Source of the DNA: Pelargonium cotyledonis
Lineage: Eukaryota; Streptophyta; Magnoliopsida; Geraniales; Geraniaceae
Length of the DNA stretch: 20,816 nucleotides
Direction of reading: 5' to 3'
Assembly: GCA_036897625.1 (NCBI GenBank)
Contig: JAYMTA010001273.1
Location: 1 to 20,816, forward strand
Both the position numbers and the translations under genes were made by a program. The notes below the pieces were generated by a model. That model saw nothing but the letters and a program-made list of their open reading frames with translations. It ran no database searches and had not been told where the DNA came from. This document shows, in pieces, positions 1-9,957 of this stretch. Each line of letters begins with the position of its first letter. Within the stretch, counting starts at the first letter, position 1.

Positions 1-200
1 CTCATAATAGGACCGAGGTATATGCTTAATATTCGGGTTGTTTTTTCGTTTTATGCATGGGTTTTAGAATCAGCGATTTAAGGGGTCGATTTGTATCGAG
101 TTTTTAAATCTTTGTCTGATTCTTGGGGTTATTTAGCTTTCGCTTGTAACTCTTTATGAATTTAATAAATTTTCTTGTTACCCTAAAAAAAAAATGTTAT
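1..200 (+). other. possible 3' UTR or T-rich transcribed tail, partial at left edge
   Basis: The first 180 bases are T-rich, of higher complexity than the DNA that follows, and end with an AATAAA at 164-169 before an abrupt change to AT-rich low-complexity sequence. This would fit the end of a plus-strand transcript whose gene lies to the left. It could equally be part of a T-rich intron. There is no coding sequence in it. The reading is an inference from composition and one hexamer. Confidence 0.22.
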
Positions 201-714
201 AAACTAAATTGCACACCATTTTACTTTATTGTAAAGATAAAAATTTGGAGTAATTTGAACAGTTGTGATGCCAAATTAAAATGGTATGAGTTAAATTGAC
301 GAGGAAATTGAAACAAAACTTCATTTATGCTAATTTGAAACAAAATTAATAATTTTAACCACAAAATGCAACATTTTCTTTCAAACCGCACAAATTTTGA
401 TAATTTTCTCAAAATAATTTCAAATCAAATGTGAAGGGAAACAGAAAATTATAAAAATAAATTAATTTCATGTGAAATTTTGGGCAAAATCTGACATGCC
501 TATAACTAGTTCTGAACAGAAAAGTGGGAGCATAAAGGAAATTTCTGCAGAGAAACTCATTTTTATTCTTTTTATTTTTAAAAATTTTTATTTTCTAAAA
601 AAACATAATTATTCACTTTTCCAAGTAGACAAACATAGTGGGTCTCCCAGGTGACAGATGGCAGAACGTGATGGGTCAGCTTTTGTCGCTTGTGAGCCAA
701 CTCTACCATGTTGC

Positions 715-720
715 CACGTG
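715..720. promoter_or_regulatory. G-box (CACGTG) within a higher-complexity, promoter-like patch
   Basis: A perfect CACGTG in the context GCCACGTGTAAG lies in a stretch (about 600-930) that is clearly less AT-rich than its surroundings. Other GC-containing words occur there, for example ACGCGC near 865. In plants, G-boxes bind bZIP and bHLH factors and occur in light- and ABA-responsive promoters. No downstream gene is visible on either side inside the window, so its target is unknown. Short palindromes of this kind also occur by chance. Confidence 0.25.
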
Positions 721-2144
721 TAAGTGGTCCCCAAAATATTGAAAGCACACTTTTACTGTTTCTCTGTCCGTCATCACCAAACTCCTGTGCTGTCCACAGT
801 AATTTCACGTTAATACGAAGCGCGTGAAAATCAGTATTGAATGGATTTAAGGAATGTGCATAGCACGCGCACATGCCGAGAACCTGCGAGTAAAAAGTCT
901 GTGGGCAAGTGGGCACGGAAAACTAGCGAGTGTGACGGGAATTTTTTTACTTTTGAAACGAAGACCGTTTTTTTTTAATATTGTTTATTTATTTATTTAT
1001 GAAATAAAATGGCTATATTTAAAATATTTTCTATGTTAGTTTACAAAAATAGAAGTATACTAAGACAAGTTGGGCAAAATGTTTTAACCGTTTTATATTT
1101 ATATTGAAGTATTGGATTTGAGTTTCACTGCTCGCCGTATGTGATGATAAATGCAATGTGAAAATTATTTGAAGAATATGTATTTTAATATTTTATAATT
1201 TTAAAATTTGTTAAATTAAAGGTTACAACTCATGTTCATGTTATGTTAGATGAGTTTATTTTATTCATTTATTTAACTAGTTGAGTTAAATGACATAAAT
1301 AAATATGTTGATATTGATTCAACACGATATGGTGCATTATTCTCGTTTAATTTATATGAATCGTTTATTAAACAATGAGTTTGAATTTTACGTTGTTACA
1401 CTTAAATAGGTGAGTCAATAAACATGTTACACCATGTTTAACTAAATGGGTTAGGCATATTACACATATTTTACACAAACGTAACACGATTATTAAACGA
1501 ATTTAGTTTCTCAATTCGAACCAAAACGAATCCAGTTAAAATGAATATAAATCAACTAAAAATTTGTGTTGTGTCACAAGTTATAATTAAAATTCTCGAT
1601 TCTTAAATCATGTTTTAAAAAATAAAATAAAAAATTCAAAGAAATGAGAAAGGAAAAAAAGAAAATCTTTGACACCTAGTAAGGTTCAAAAGAAATTGAA
1701 CATGATGTAGCATGATAGTACAGCTTGTCTCCACTATCCAATGATTCTTTTTAAAATTTTAAAACCAGTCCATTACTTCACCAATTAATCAAGAAAGAAA
1801 TATAAAATCAACAACAATAATTAAATTAAGAAAAAAAATGAAAACCCAATCTTAGAAAAGTTCATGTCCTTTTTCCATTGAAGCTTGCATCCTCCAAAGT
1901 TTATAATAATTTAATGGATTATAGAGCCAGTGCAACCATACACATTTTAAAGGATAATGGTACTTGTGTTTGATAATTTAATACAATTATTCACTTTAAT
2001 TTGAACATGTATAAGTATTAGTCATAACATTATTGAAAATGACAATTAATAAACAATTATCGTTCAATGATGACGCTAGTAGTGTTAGGCTATTAATTGT
2101 ACACGTGACTCCTTATAACAAGCGCATTGCCCTCTAAGAGAATT

Positions 2145-2160
2145 CATTAACATGTTAATG
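2145..2160. repeat. 16-bp perfect palindrome
   Basis: CATTAACATGTTAATG reads identically on both strands. It lies in intergenic AT-rich sequence with no gene nearby. Confidence 0.6.
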
Positions 2161-2411
2161 CAACAATCATACATAGTGCCAGAGTTGTGGTATGACAAGT
2201 ATTTATATACACAAGTGATCACCAAGATTGACAATTTTAGTCTAAAAACAAGTTGACTTTGGGCATTTTTTTCTCAACCTCCCAATAAAAGAAGGGTAAA
2301 GGACAAAAGAGAAATGAGGTAATTAATGGAGGAGAGGTAGCCCAAAAGAGGAGCCAAACATAATTGCAATGCTTGAACCATACCATATTTTTATGTAATT
2401 CAGACAAGTGC

Positions 2412-2429
2412 TGTGCAATTCATTGCACA
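2412..2429. repeat. 8-bp inverted repeat with 2-bp centre
   Basis: TGTGCAAT, then TC, then ATTGCACA. The arms are perfect. It precedes a T-rich (CTT)n tract. Confidence 0.55.
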
Positions 2430-2479
2430 TCTCTTTCCCATTGTCCTTTGGCTTCTTCACACACTTCCCTATGTGTGTT

Positions 2480-2498
2480 TCTTCTTCTTCTTCTTCTT
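2480..2498 (+). repeat. (CTT)n microsatellite
   Basis: About six CTT/TTC units in a row. They produce a run of phenylalanines in a spurious short plus-strand frame. Confidence 0.8.
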
Positions 2499-3097
2499 TT
2501 TATTGCACAATAACTTGCACCCATTTGTTCACAACATCAACAAAAAGATAGGATTCATATTGAGCTACCCATTTTTGGTTACCAAATTCTTTCACAAAAC
2601 CCAAAATGGAATACACAAAATTTAAGTTGTCAACTACCAATTTTTGAGGTTTGTTTTTAATCCAAACTAACTTGCAAAAGAAGAAAAAAAAGCATTCTTA
2701 TATTAACCATTGAAGAAAAGAAGTTCATATATGGTGACCCATACATGGTGAAAATCAGTGCACAACAAAATCAAGCAAAACCTTTTGAAATTTTGAGGTA
2801 ACTTTGAGCCACGTTCGTAATACAACTAGAAAACTGTAATAAGCTGTAAAATATGGTTGAAACCATGAAGAATTCTTCGTAAAAGTCAGTTAGATGACTA
2901 TAAAGAGCTGAAAGTTGAGTTTTGAGCAATAATATGATTCTCAATACATACACATGAGACAAAAGAGAAGATTCATATGAATATTAGCTTCTATCTTTTT
3001 TCACTTTGTAAAAAAAATATCCATTACATCTCTCTTTTTCTCTCCCTCAAAACTCACAAGAGGCATTACAAAGAAAGCAAAATTGCAATGGTTTGTG

Positions 3098-3103
3098 TTT
3101 ATT
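3098..3103 (-). terminator. candidate AATAAA polyadenylation signal, minus strand
   Basis: The plus strand reads TTTATT, which is AATAAA on the minus strand. It lies about 90 bases downstream of the last splice acceptor-like site (3194) in the putative spliced 3' UTR of the 5-phosphatase gene. The hexamer alone is weak evidence in AT-rich plant DNA. Its position relative to that acceptor is what makes it worth listing. Confidence 0.3.
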
Positions 3104-3210
3104 TCTATAACCTATCTTCTGCTTCTTCTGATACATTTGTAACTCAAATCTTCTCTCTTTACAAAAAATGAATCATGAATAAATTAAACCCACCTGCAAG
3201 AACACAATAA

Positions 3211-3228
3211 GAAGAAGAAGAAGAAGAA
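3211..3228 (+). repeat. (GAA)n microsatellite
   Basis: Six GAA units. On the minus strand they form the pyrimidine tract in front of the acceptor-like site at 3194. Confidence 0.8.
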
Positions 3229-3246
3229 AACATTAGCTACATACAC

Positions 3247-3279
3247 TTGACAGTAAGTATCATTTGCATGTACTGTCAA
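3247..3279. repeat. short hairpin
   Basis: TTGACAGTA and TACTGTCAA form perfect 9-bp arms around a 15-base loop. On the minus strand the hairpin lies inside the last putative 3' UTR intron. I see no resemblance to a known plant microRNA. Confidence 0.5.
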
Positions 3280-4247
3280 AAAAGTGACAAATATGAAAAA
3301 TTACACCATAAAGAGCATGCTACAAATCTGACAAGTTGTGTCAGAAAGTTCACAAAAAAAGACTGAATTGGCTTGTGTTCCTTTTCTTCTTCTTCTCTTT
3401 TCTTGTATTTTATATTGATGTAGACACAGATGTATACATATTCATGCAGATATGTGTAGTGCAAACCAAAATTATCAGCAAGAAAATGAAATTTGGTTAC
3501 CTGAACATTGTTGAGAGGATATGGCACCTTTGGGAGTTAGTGATTATTGACATAATTACAATTTAATGCCTGTCGTGACAAAGCGAAACATATGAAAATG
3601 AGTTCGATAAAGGATTGCAGGATGGATTGGTTTCGAGGCAAAACGAAGAAAAGGAAAGAAAGTGAAGGACTAACCGAGAGAATGTCTTGCAGTCTTATTA
3701 TCACAATTGCAATGCAGTTTCTTTTGCAGTAGTCCCCACCTACGTAATGGGGGACCAAATAGAGGATAAGAATAAGAACAAGCACGAGATCTTCTCAACC
3801 GAAGACTTTAATGGGGAAAAAAGACATGATTTACAACAATACTTTCGAAAATACGTGCAGTGCATATTCTATTTTCTTTTACGTGGAAGTTGGATTCAAC
3901 TAGCAGACATGTTTAAATGAAAATACGTGCAAGGTCAGCATTGTGAATTGTTCATCAACCATCAAACCACGAGCATGTGCTAAGACGGATTAAGGGAAGT
4001 GAACACGTACCTGAACTGATATGAGGTGCCGGTCCATGATCATAATTTGACAACAGGGTTTTGTATTTGCTGATATCCTATAATGGCAAAAGAAAATTGT
4101 GGTCAGTTTTGAGGAATGATCTCGGGGAAATTTTGAAAATGTCGGTTTTCTTGTTCTGTTAAATACCGTCTTTGAATTCTAGTTGAACCCTTCTTTTGTC
4201 TGCTGCAGAGTTTGGTGGAACGAGCATCAATTGAGAAACCTATATCC

Positions 4248-7200
4248 TCAAAACAAATTGAGTTCGGTGTATCCATGTGAGTGTGGCAACAACTCTTCTA
4301 CCTCAATCCTGGCACTGGTACAGCTCATGCTTTTCTTAATGCGATTTCGATTTAAAGACTCTACCTCAGCTGTGAATATACTGTACACTGGTCTATGATC
4401 CGAGAACCTTGACTCTCCACGAACGTATGATAATTGATGCAGGCCTCTTCCATACCACAATATACGATCACACCTTCACATATGGATACAACAGATGAAT
4501 TAGTTCATATAGCGAAAGAAATCAAAGTCCTAATGCTTTACATGGATTCAACAATAGAGAGAGCAGAGAGTGTGTACCATGCAGGTGTTCTTCGCTTTTC
4601 CTTAGGGTGCCTATCATCGCCTGCGTATCTATCTGAATTGTTCGAGTACTTGTACGTGGGAGGGAAATATATTTTCCCTTCACTCCATCCCTCAAAGACA
4701 CGCCCATGAATTTGCTCTATCCGGAGCTGAAAATATCACATACATATCAGATTAGTACGCTGTTATCACGAATTGTAAAGAAAACGATAAGTGGCTAGAT
4801 GGTTAGTAACACACCTGATCATTCTCTAGCAGAGCCCTCCAATTGCGCATCTCAACAAGAGCCTTTGCAGACCGGTAAGAAAGAGCAATCCTATAATTTA
4901 AATCCCCAAGCCAAATAATTCGACTGTACCAACATAACCACAAGTTAAGACTTTGAAAAAGATGACATGTAATGTTGAATTGTTTATAGGAAGACAGTTT
5001 CATTACTTCAACAAGACTGAGTAAAATATAAAACAAAGAGAAAATTTATATGGGCCAAAGATCTTACTCGTGCTCTAGAATTGTCTGCGGGGATTTCTCA
5101 TCTCCCATGCCATGAACCCTGGGAAACCTCGTCTTCCGGAGGATCTCCATGACATCAGAGTTTCTTCGTAGCTCATCACCCTCCTTCTGCCCAGAGGTCA
5201 AATGACTACAGATGAAGCAAAAGCTTGTTTGGTGCAAAGACATGCTAATTGAAATTGAACCCTGAAAAACCCGAGAAAATAAGATTGCCAACTCTTCCTA
5301 AAACATCATAACATTAGTTTCTCTCTCGAATTCTAAAAAAGTTATTCAAGTAAGTACATTATGCATACCTTGTTTCCAAGATAACCCATCAATCCTCTGC
5401 CCACACATGACACTTTCATATTGCGAACATCATCTCTGATATCACTCTTCACCCAAACTGTTAGAAATATCCCAACCATTTGCTTACTTGCAACCAAACA
5501 GTACCTTGACTGCCCCGGTTGCTTATCTCTATCCTCCATTGAAATAGACCCATTGTAGTACGTTGGCGAGTATTGCATACCAACCGGGGAATCCCCCGGT
5601 CCATTCTCTTCATCAGAGGAACCCCATTTGAAGTTCGGGTCATAATCACTTGATCTGTAGCCAAACATAACCCGATCACATACACTAAACCTCCTATCTA
5701 GTCGGGGTTGTTGCATTGACGTGTCATTGTCCATTCTCATGCTGCGACTCAAAGACTGAAAGGAGCGACGATGAAAGAAAGATGAGGTCTTCTGTCTCAT
5801 TGATCCTTCAAAATCTGCATCTATTTCTACTAGTGGATTCGGGATAGGCGAAGGTGTGTGGCATCCACCACTGGTGCCTGGAAGACTGTTTAAAGTCTTC
5901 CGAATAAGAGCCAACCATTTTCTAGCCGGACCATTGTCTTCTGTACCTAAAACATTACCAGCATTCAGAGGAACAATTTCTTGAAACCTAAAAGACAAAG
6001 GGATCAAATAGCCTTCTGTTAGCATCTGGTTAACAGAGAAATGATGACAAAGGAGAGAAGACAAATCTTTATAAAATAAGACGCACCCAAGAACATAAAT
6101 ATCAGCAGGAGGTGAGGTGTGAAGCCAATCTTCAAGATTCAAATGACTTGGTGGAGATTTCCCAGCTACATTCCAAGTTGCTACAAAAATCCTATTGCCA
6201 ACAAGAAACAAGAACACACTCAAACCAGTTCTTACATTACAAGACTATCAAATTTACAATACTAATACAAACCTATAATTGTGCACATCAGTAACTTGTG
6301 CAGCATCAAGATCAATCTTACTTCGCCGGAGCCGATCAGAGTGCCTCTTGCTCAATCTCTCTGTGCAGTCATGGAAATTATCAAGTTATCAGATACTTAG
6401 CTGAGAAGTTAAAGTCAAGAAATTAAAGATACTCTTAAAACACATTCATTTTTAATGGAACATTTGTTTTTATTCCTGTAAATTCTTGTGGGGTTTAGGC
6501 TTTTAGAGAGAGGAGTGGTCCAAAGCAATGTGGGTGCCTGATACTGAACCAACCTGTTTTGCTTTTCTTGATTGTGCTCGCCTCTCTCTCTGAGAAATTG
6601 TTCCTCCATTCTTCATCACCACCTGAAAAAGTAAAAGCCATAAAGTTGTTAAAGCTGTGCTCTTGCCACTGCAAATGAATCAATCCCACATATTCAAACA
6701 CCATAAGAAAACAAAAACACATTTAGTTCAAAGGAAGAAAAATAAATAAAATGAAAATCAGGGAAATTCAGAAAGAAGAAGAAAACAAAGAACAGATCTT
6801 AAGCAGCAAAATAGAAGCAACAGAGCCCCCGTGAAATCCAAAAATATTTTTGTACCACATATATATAAACAGTGATGCAGGAGTTGAATAAGGCAAATGC
6901 TCAGTGTCTAGAAGAATCTATAGCAGCCCCAAACCAGTTTCAGAGAAAAACCCATTTTGGGTCTTCATATAAAAGCTGAGATTCCAATCTCCATGGCTAT
7001 AATTTGCAGTGAATTGGACCAGAAATTAGGAGAAGAAGAGAGAGAGAATCAATCACCTCCGGCAATGACATCGTCTGCGTGGAAGTCCTCAGCTTTGCTC
7101 TTGATATTGAACCACTTCTTGACCAGTGTCTTAGGCCATGAAAGCTACACAAACAACAGTGCCTCTCAGTAATCAAAAGAAACAGAAACAAGTACAAAAA

Positions 7201-7262
7201 CAGATCAAGACTTAATTTTGCATTTCACAAACCTTGCTTTTCTTGGAGTTCTCATCTCTCAT
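4248..7262 (-). CDS. CVP2-like: type I inositol polyphosphate 5-phosphatase, CVP2/CVL1 clade (10 exons, complete)
   Basis: Enzyme predicted to remove the 5-phosphate from inositol phosphates and phosphoinositides. In Arabidopsis, CVP2 and CVL1 act in leaf-vein patterning by tuning PI(4,5)P2. Exons (minus strand): 7262-7233, 7144-7057, 6622-6554, 6360-6273, 6191-6087, 5987-5369, 5261-5068, 4923-4815, 4726-4578, 4473-4248. All introns are GT-AG, and the joined frame gives 558 residues. Visible motifs: [10 protein letters not shown] (97-106), [12 protein letters not shown] (128-139), [14 protein letters not shown] (294-307), GNKGSISIS (331-339), [18 protein letters not shown] (352-369), WLGDLNYR (402-409), PPTYKY (456-461), PAWCDRILW (482-490), SDHRPV (508-513). 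The GDLN, PAWCDR and SDHRP catalytic motifs are intact. A Ser/Arg-rich insert (about 158-287) interrupts the catalytic fold, as in this clade. No signal peptide or membrane segment. An in-frame TGA at 7277-7275 supports the start. The C-terminal GYTEL tail fits CVP2/CVL1; which of the two is uncertain. Confidence 0.96.
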
Positions 7263-7266
7263 TGTT

Positions 7267-7278
7267 TCACAGCTTCAT
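7267..7278 (-). CDS. three-codon upstream ORF (MKL-stop) in the 5-phosphatase leader
   Basis: On the minus strand, ATG AAG CTG TGA occupies 7278-7267 and ends four bases before the main ATG at 7262. It is out of frame with the main protein. So short an upstream ORF so close to the start could reduce or modulate translation of the phosphatase through leaky scanning or limited reinitiation. Whether it is translated depends on the real transcription start, which cannot be seen from sequence. Confidence 0.4.
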   Translation of the reverse strand: MKL

Positions 7279-7331
7279 GTATCTCTATCCTGATTTAAAT
7301 TTAAGATGGAGGTGAAGAAAATGGAACTCCT

Positions 7332-7352
7332 GCTCCACTCCACTCCACTCCA
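7332..7352 (+). repeat. (CTCCA)n pentanucleotide repeat
   Basis: About four consecutive CTCCA/CCACT units lie in the presumed leader of the 5-phosphatase gene. Confidence 0.7.
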
Positions 7353-7842
7353 CACTTCTCAGAGAGGTGAAATGCAAATCAAAACCAGAAGCAGAAGCAG
7401 AACCAAATCTAAGAATTAAGAAGAACCCGGATACATTTTCTCTCTCTTTCAAAGAACCCACCAAGGATCAAGAGGAGAAGTCAGGTTCTATGCAGAAAAG
7501 CTCTCTACTTTGCAAAAGAAAACAAATGGGTAGTCCTCTGTTTCCTCAGGTTATGAAGAGCAAACAGTTGAGAAAACAAAGAAAATCCCAGTTACTCAGC
7601 ATTATGTACTTTGCGGGTCTCAAAGTCCAGACACAAGGTGAAACCCAGAAATACCCAGTTGGGTATTTTTCTCGTTCGATTCCCAACCTATTCTATTCTG
7701 TGTTGCGTAGATGGAAACAGAGGAAAAGGAGTGAAACAGAACATAGTGAATCCAGACAGAAACAGGACACTGATGCTTAGGAGTGAGACTAGGAGATTCT
7801 GAGAGAGGAACAAGACAATGTAGGAGTTGGAGACACAGACCA

Positions 7843-7860
7843 AGAGAGAGAGAGAGAGAG
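7843..7860 (+). repeat. (AG)9 microsatellite, CT on the transcribed strand
   Basis: An uninterrupted AG run lies about 580 bases upstream of the phosphatase ATG. It reads CTCTCT in the sense of the gene, which is common near plant transcription starts. Confidence 0.85.
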
Positions 7861-8051
7861 CTCTTCAAAAACCTCGTTGTGTTGTGGGTACAGAGCAAAG
7901 TATCAAATTTGAAGAGAGAATAAAGTGGAAGCAAAGAAGAGAAGGGAAGAGAAGAGCTTGGCTTGGCTCTCTCTCACTCAATTTTGAGGCTTTTTACCCC
8001 AAATCCAAGGCAGACCAAGCTTAGCTTGGGGAGTTGGGTTGGGGAGAGACA

Positions 8052-8065
8052 ATGGATATATCCAT
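8052..8065 (-). promoter_or_regulatory. palindrome with TATA-like core, possible core promoter
   Basis: ATGGATATATCCAT is a perfect 14-bp palindrome whose centre, GATATATCC, could act as a TATA element for the minus-strand phosphatase gene. The pyrimidine-rich leader begins directly downstream of it (GTCTCTCCCC on the minus strand). No initiator can be proved, and other TATA-like words exist in this AT-rich DNA. Confidence 0.25.
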
Positions 8066-9305
8066 AAACCCAACAACACTCCATGGACCCTCCTCATTTT
8101 CTCTCTCTAAAAATTGTACCTTTCTCTCTCCAACCCTCTGCTCTTGAGCCTTGTCTTGGTCAGCAAAGGCAGGTTTTGATTTAATCCACCCAACCCAAGA
8201 AGAGCATAGTACTCTTCTTGTAGTACCACACCCACTCTTTCATATGGTTTCAGTGGGTAGAAAAAAAGAAGAAAATATTATGATGATTTGGTGTGCTTCA
8301 AAATATGATTTTTGCATGGATTAGACTTTAGAGAGAGAAAATTAGGGTGGAAATCAAGAGGATGAATATAGCCTATAGAGAGAATTTTACATTTACATAG
8401 TCTGTCGCAATTTTACTTTTTTTTTTGCTTCAGAATAAGTACCCGTTTTTATATTTTTGTGAAAATTAACAATAAATTCGAGCGTATACGAATGTAAGAG
8501 ACAATACTTAACTTTAACTAACTCTTTCTTATTATGTCCTCATGCGCAAATGTTGTAACATATTTAAGGGACACCAACTAGTTTATCATAAACACAATTG
8601 ATAACATGCATAACTAAGTTTATCAAAAGAAAAGAAGACAATTATTTTAATACTAAAATATAATATTTATTTTGAGACTTGTTTTGAAACTGATAGAGTG
8701 TTACAAAACAAAATTGCTATAGGAGAACTTGGAGGAGAAGACTATTACATGACTCAATATTTGATTTGTTAAACCTTTTGGGGATGGGGGCATGTTTGGA
8801 CATTTGTGGGGGAAAGCTCTAGAGGGAATTTTTGTAATGGTCAAAACTATTCCTCCAATGTAGGTTTTTGTGCTTTTCATATGGAGAGGAGAGAAAGAGC
8901 AAGGGGATGTTTTCCTTTTGGGAGAACCTATGGCTATGGTTGGTTGGGTTTCTTTGTCTGTTTCTCCAATGCATATTGATTTGGGGGCTTTTGGAGATCT
9001 TCTCATAAAACTCTTGGAATTGAACTTTCAGAACAAGAAATCACCATGTGGAACAATATGTGTCACTCTTGAGATTGTTTTGAATGGATTTAGACTTGTG
9101 TCCATGAGAATTAAGGCAATAGTCTAAGTTTTGGGGAAGCTCATTTTACTTCATTTGTTAATACTATTGTCATGTAATGTTTCTAAAACATGAAAACATG
9201 AAATCATGTTTTGCCATCTTAAATCTTAGGTGAACACTCAATAAATAAAAATAAAAATGCATCAAATTGATGTAGTGGTGCGTCTTTAAGATCGTCTAAT
9301 AAGAA

Positions 9306-9438
9306 AATAGTATTAAAGTGCGCAAAAAACTAACACAAAAGTATTATTGTGATGCGTAACAAAGAAAAAAAAAATAGTATTGAAGCGCGCAAAAAATAAC
9401 ACAAAAGCATTATTGTGACTTGTAACAAAGAAAAAGAA
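9306..9438. repeat. 67-bp tandem duplication, two copies
   Basis: Two adjacent copies start at 9306 and 9373 with AATAGTATT(A/G)AAG and continue through CGCGC- or TGCGC-AAAAAA, TAACACAAAAG and ATTATTGTGA to GTAACAAAGAAAAA. They differ at a few positions and by one or two bases in the A-runs, so the duplication is fairly recent but not new. Confidence 0.85.
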
Positions 9439-9895
9439 AGTATATCATTTTGTGACACCAAATATCCATTTTGTTCTGAAGTAAATAATTTGATTTTATT
9501 CTAATTTGAACTAGCCATATTATTGCAATTTGATTCAAAATTATGCTAATTTGTTTCGAATTGATTATCACGTCAACAATCAAAAATCTACTTTTTTATA
9601 TATAAAAAAAGTTGCAACGTCAACCTAATTTGACAATGCTTAATGGATTGAGCAATTTCAAAACAAAAATTATAATTGCTGGAGCAAAATGAAACAATAC
9701 AAATAGTTTGAAAATAAAATTGGAACAAACTCATTCACTATGAACTTTCAATTAAAATGATGAAATTGATCGATTCCATCTGACTTTAAAATCATTAATA
9801 TCTTGCAAATGCAATGATTAATGTGTATTTTTTTTTATACAAATCCTAGTACCTTAGCTAATTACAATATTACAACATAGATATAGGATCTTGTT

Positions 9896-9957
9896 AGGCA
9901 AATCCGAGCCCTAACCCTAGTTTGCCTCGCCGGGCGCACACGCAATCTCCTAGGGTT
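9896..9957. repeat. GC-rich patch with two overlapping inverted repeats
   Basis: AGGCAAA (9896-9902) pairs with TTTGCCT (9921-9927), and AACCCTAG (9913-9920) pairs with CTAGGGTT (9950-9957). The two pairs interleave. The enclosed CCTCGCCGGGCGCACACGC is the most GC-rich run in this intergenic region. Its origin is unknown. It could be a captured leader fragment of a gene or the end of an old transposable element. Confidence 0.5.

Larger units (their letters stand above)
200..2470. other. AT-rich intergenic region, no gene seen
   Basis: Only short, low-complexity open frames occur, with no domain-like sequence and no convincing splice chain. Contents noted separately are a G-box patch near 600-930, and palindromes at 2145 and 2412. 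The part from about 1200 to 1530 is rich in short ACACG, AACACGA and TTAAACGAAT words. It resembles the interior of the hAT-like elements further right, but I could not find paired ends, so I do not call it an element. Confidence 0.6.
3193..4247 (-). other. putative spliced 3' UTR exons (or overlapping non-coding RNA)
   Basis: Past the 5-phosphatase stop, the minus strand carries an ordered run of donor- and acceptor-like sites. The stop exon could end at 4167 (ACG|GTATTT). Further segments are 4077-4011 (TTATAG| to CAG|GTACGTG), 3739-3675 (ACGTAG| to CTCG|GTTAGT), 3569-3501 (CGACAG| to TTCAG|GTAACC), and a last one from 3193 behind a (TTC)n pyrimidine tract and TTCTTGCAG|. The middle segments are 65-69 bases long and have no shared open frame, so they would be non-coding. 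If spliced to the coding transcript they would put exon junctions more than 55 bases after the stop, a classical trigger for nonsense-mediated decay. Splice-like words are common in AT-rich DNA, so the whole chain is an inference. Confidence 0.35.
7263..8040 (-). other. putative long CT-rich 5' leader of the 5-phosphatase gene
   Basis: Upstream of the ATG the minus strand is rich in CT and TTC, including a (CT)n run and a (TGGAG)n run, for nearly 800 bases. Pyrimidine-rich leaders and Y-patches are typical of plant promoters and 5' UTRs. The open frames seen on either strand here (for example the minus frame 7934-7620) are Ser/Leu-rich, of simple composition, and match no family I recognise. 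The transcription start is not determined, and a leader intron is possible. Confidence 0.4.

Noticed and set aside
1200-1530. Possible third hAT-like element
   Set aside because: It shares word composition with the two elements but has no paired TAGAG-type ends and no target duplication that I could find.
3247-3279. Possible microRNA precursor
   Set aside because: The stem is only 9 bp and matches no plant microRNA I know. It is too short for a plant precursor.
4434-4709. 91-codon plus-strand frame
   Set aside because: Antisense to phosphatase exons carrying PPTYKY and PAWCDR.
5461-5685. 74-codon minus-strand frame inside the phosphatase gene
   Set aside because: It is another frame of the large phosphatase exon 5987-5369.
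5988-6086. Apparent coding insertion between YVLG and FQEIV in an unspliced frame
   Set aside because: It is an in-frame-looking intron with GTGCGT at the donor and TTTTAG at the acceptor. Removing it restores the family motif LGFQEIVP.
7367-7780. 137-codon plus-strand frame, Lys/Glu/Gln-rich
   Set aside because: It is antisense to the CT-rich leader of the phosphatase gene. The purine-rich strand yields a long frame without stops, and no motif is seen.
7620-7934. 104-codon minus-strand frame in the leader
   Set aside because: Ser/Leu/His-rich composition comes from the CT repeats. There is no recognisable domain, and I have no evidence that it is a conserved upstream ORF.
8701-9127. Overlapping open frames on both strands (85 and 101 codons)
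   Set aside because: Neither shows motifs, splice sites or a promoter. The local base bias (G/T-rich) explains the absence of stops.
9911-9920. CCCTAACCCTAG near a GC-rich patch, possible interstitial telomere repeat
   Set aside because: It holds barely one and a half units and not the plant type CCCTAAA, so it is chance or part of the inverted repeat.
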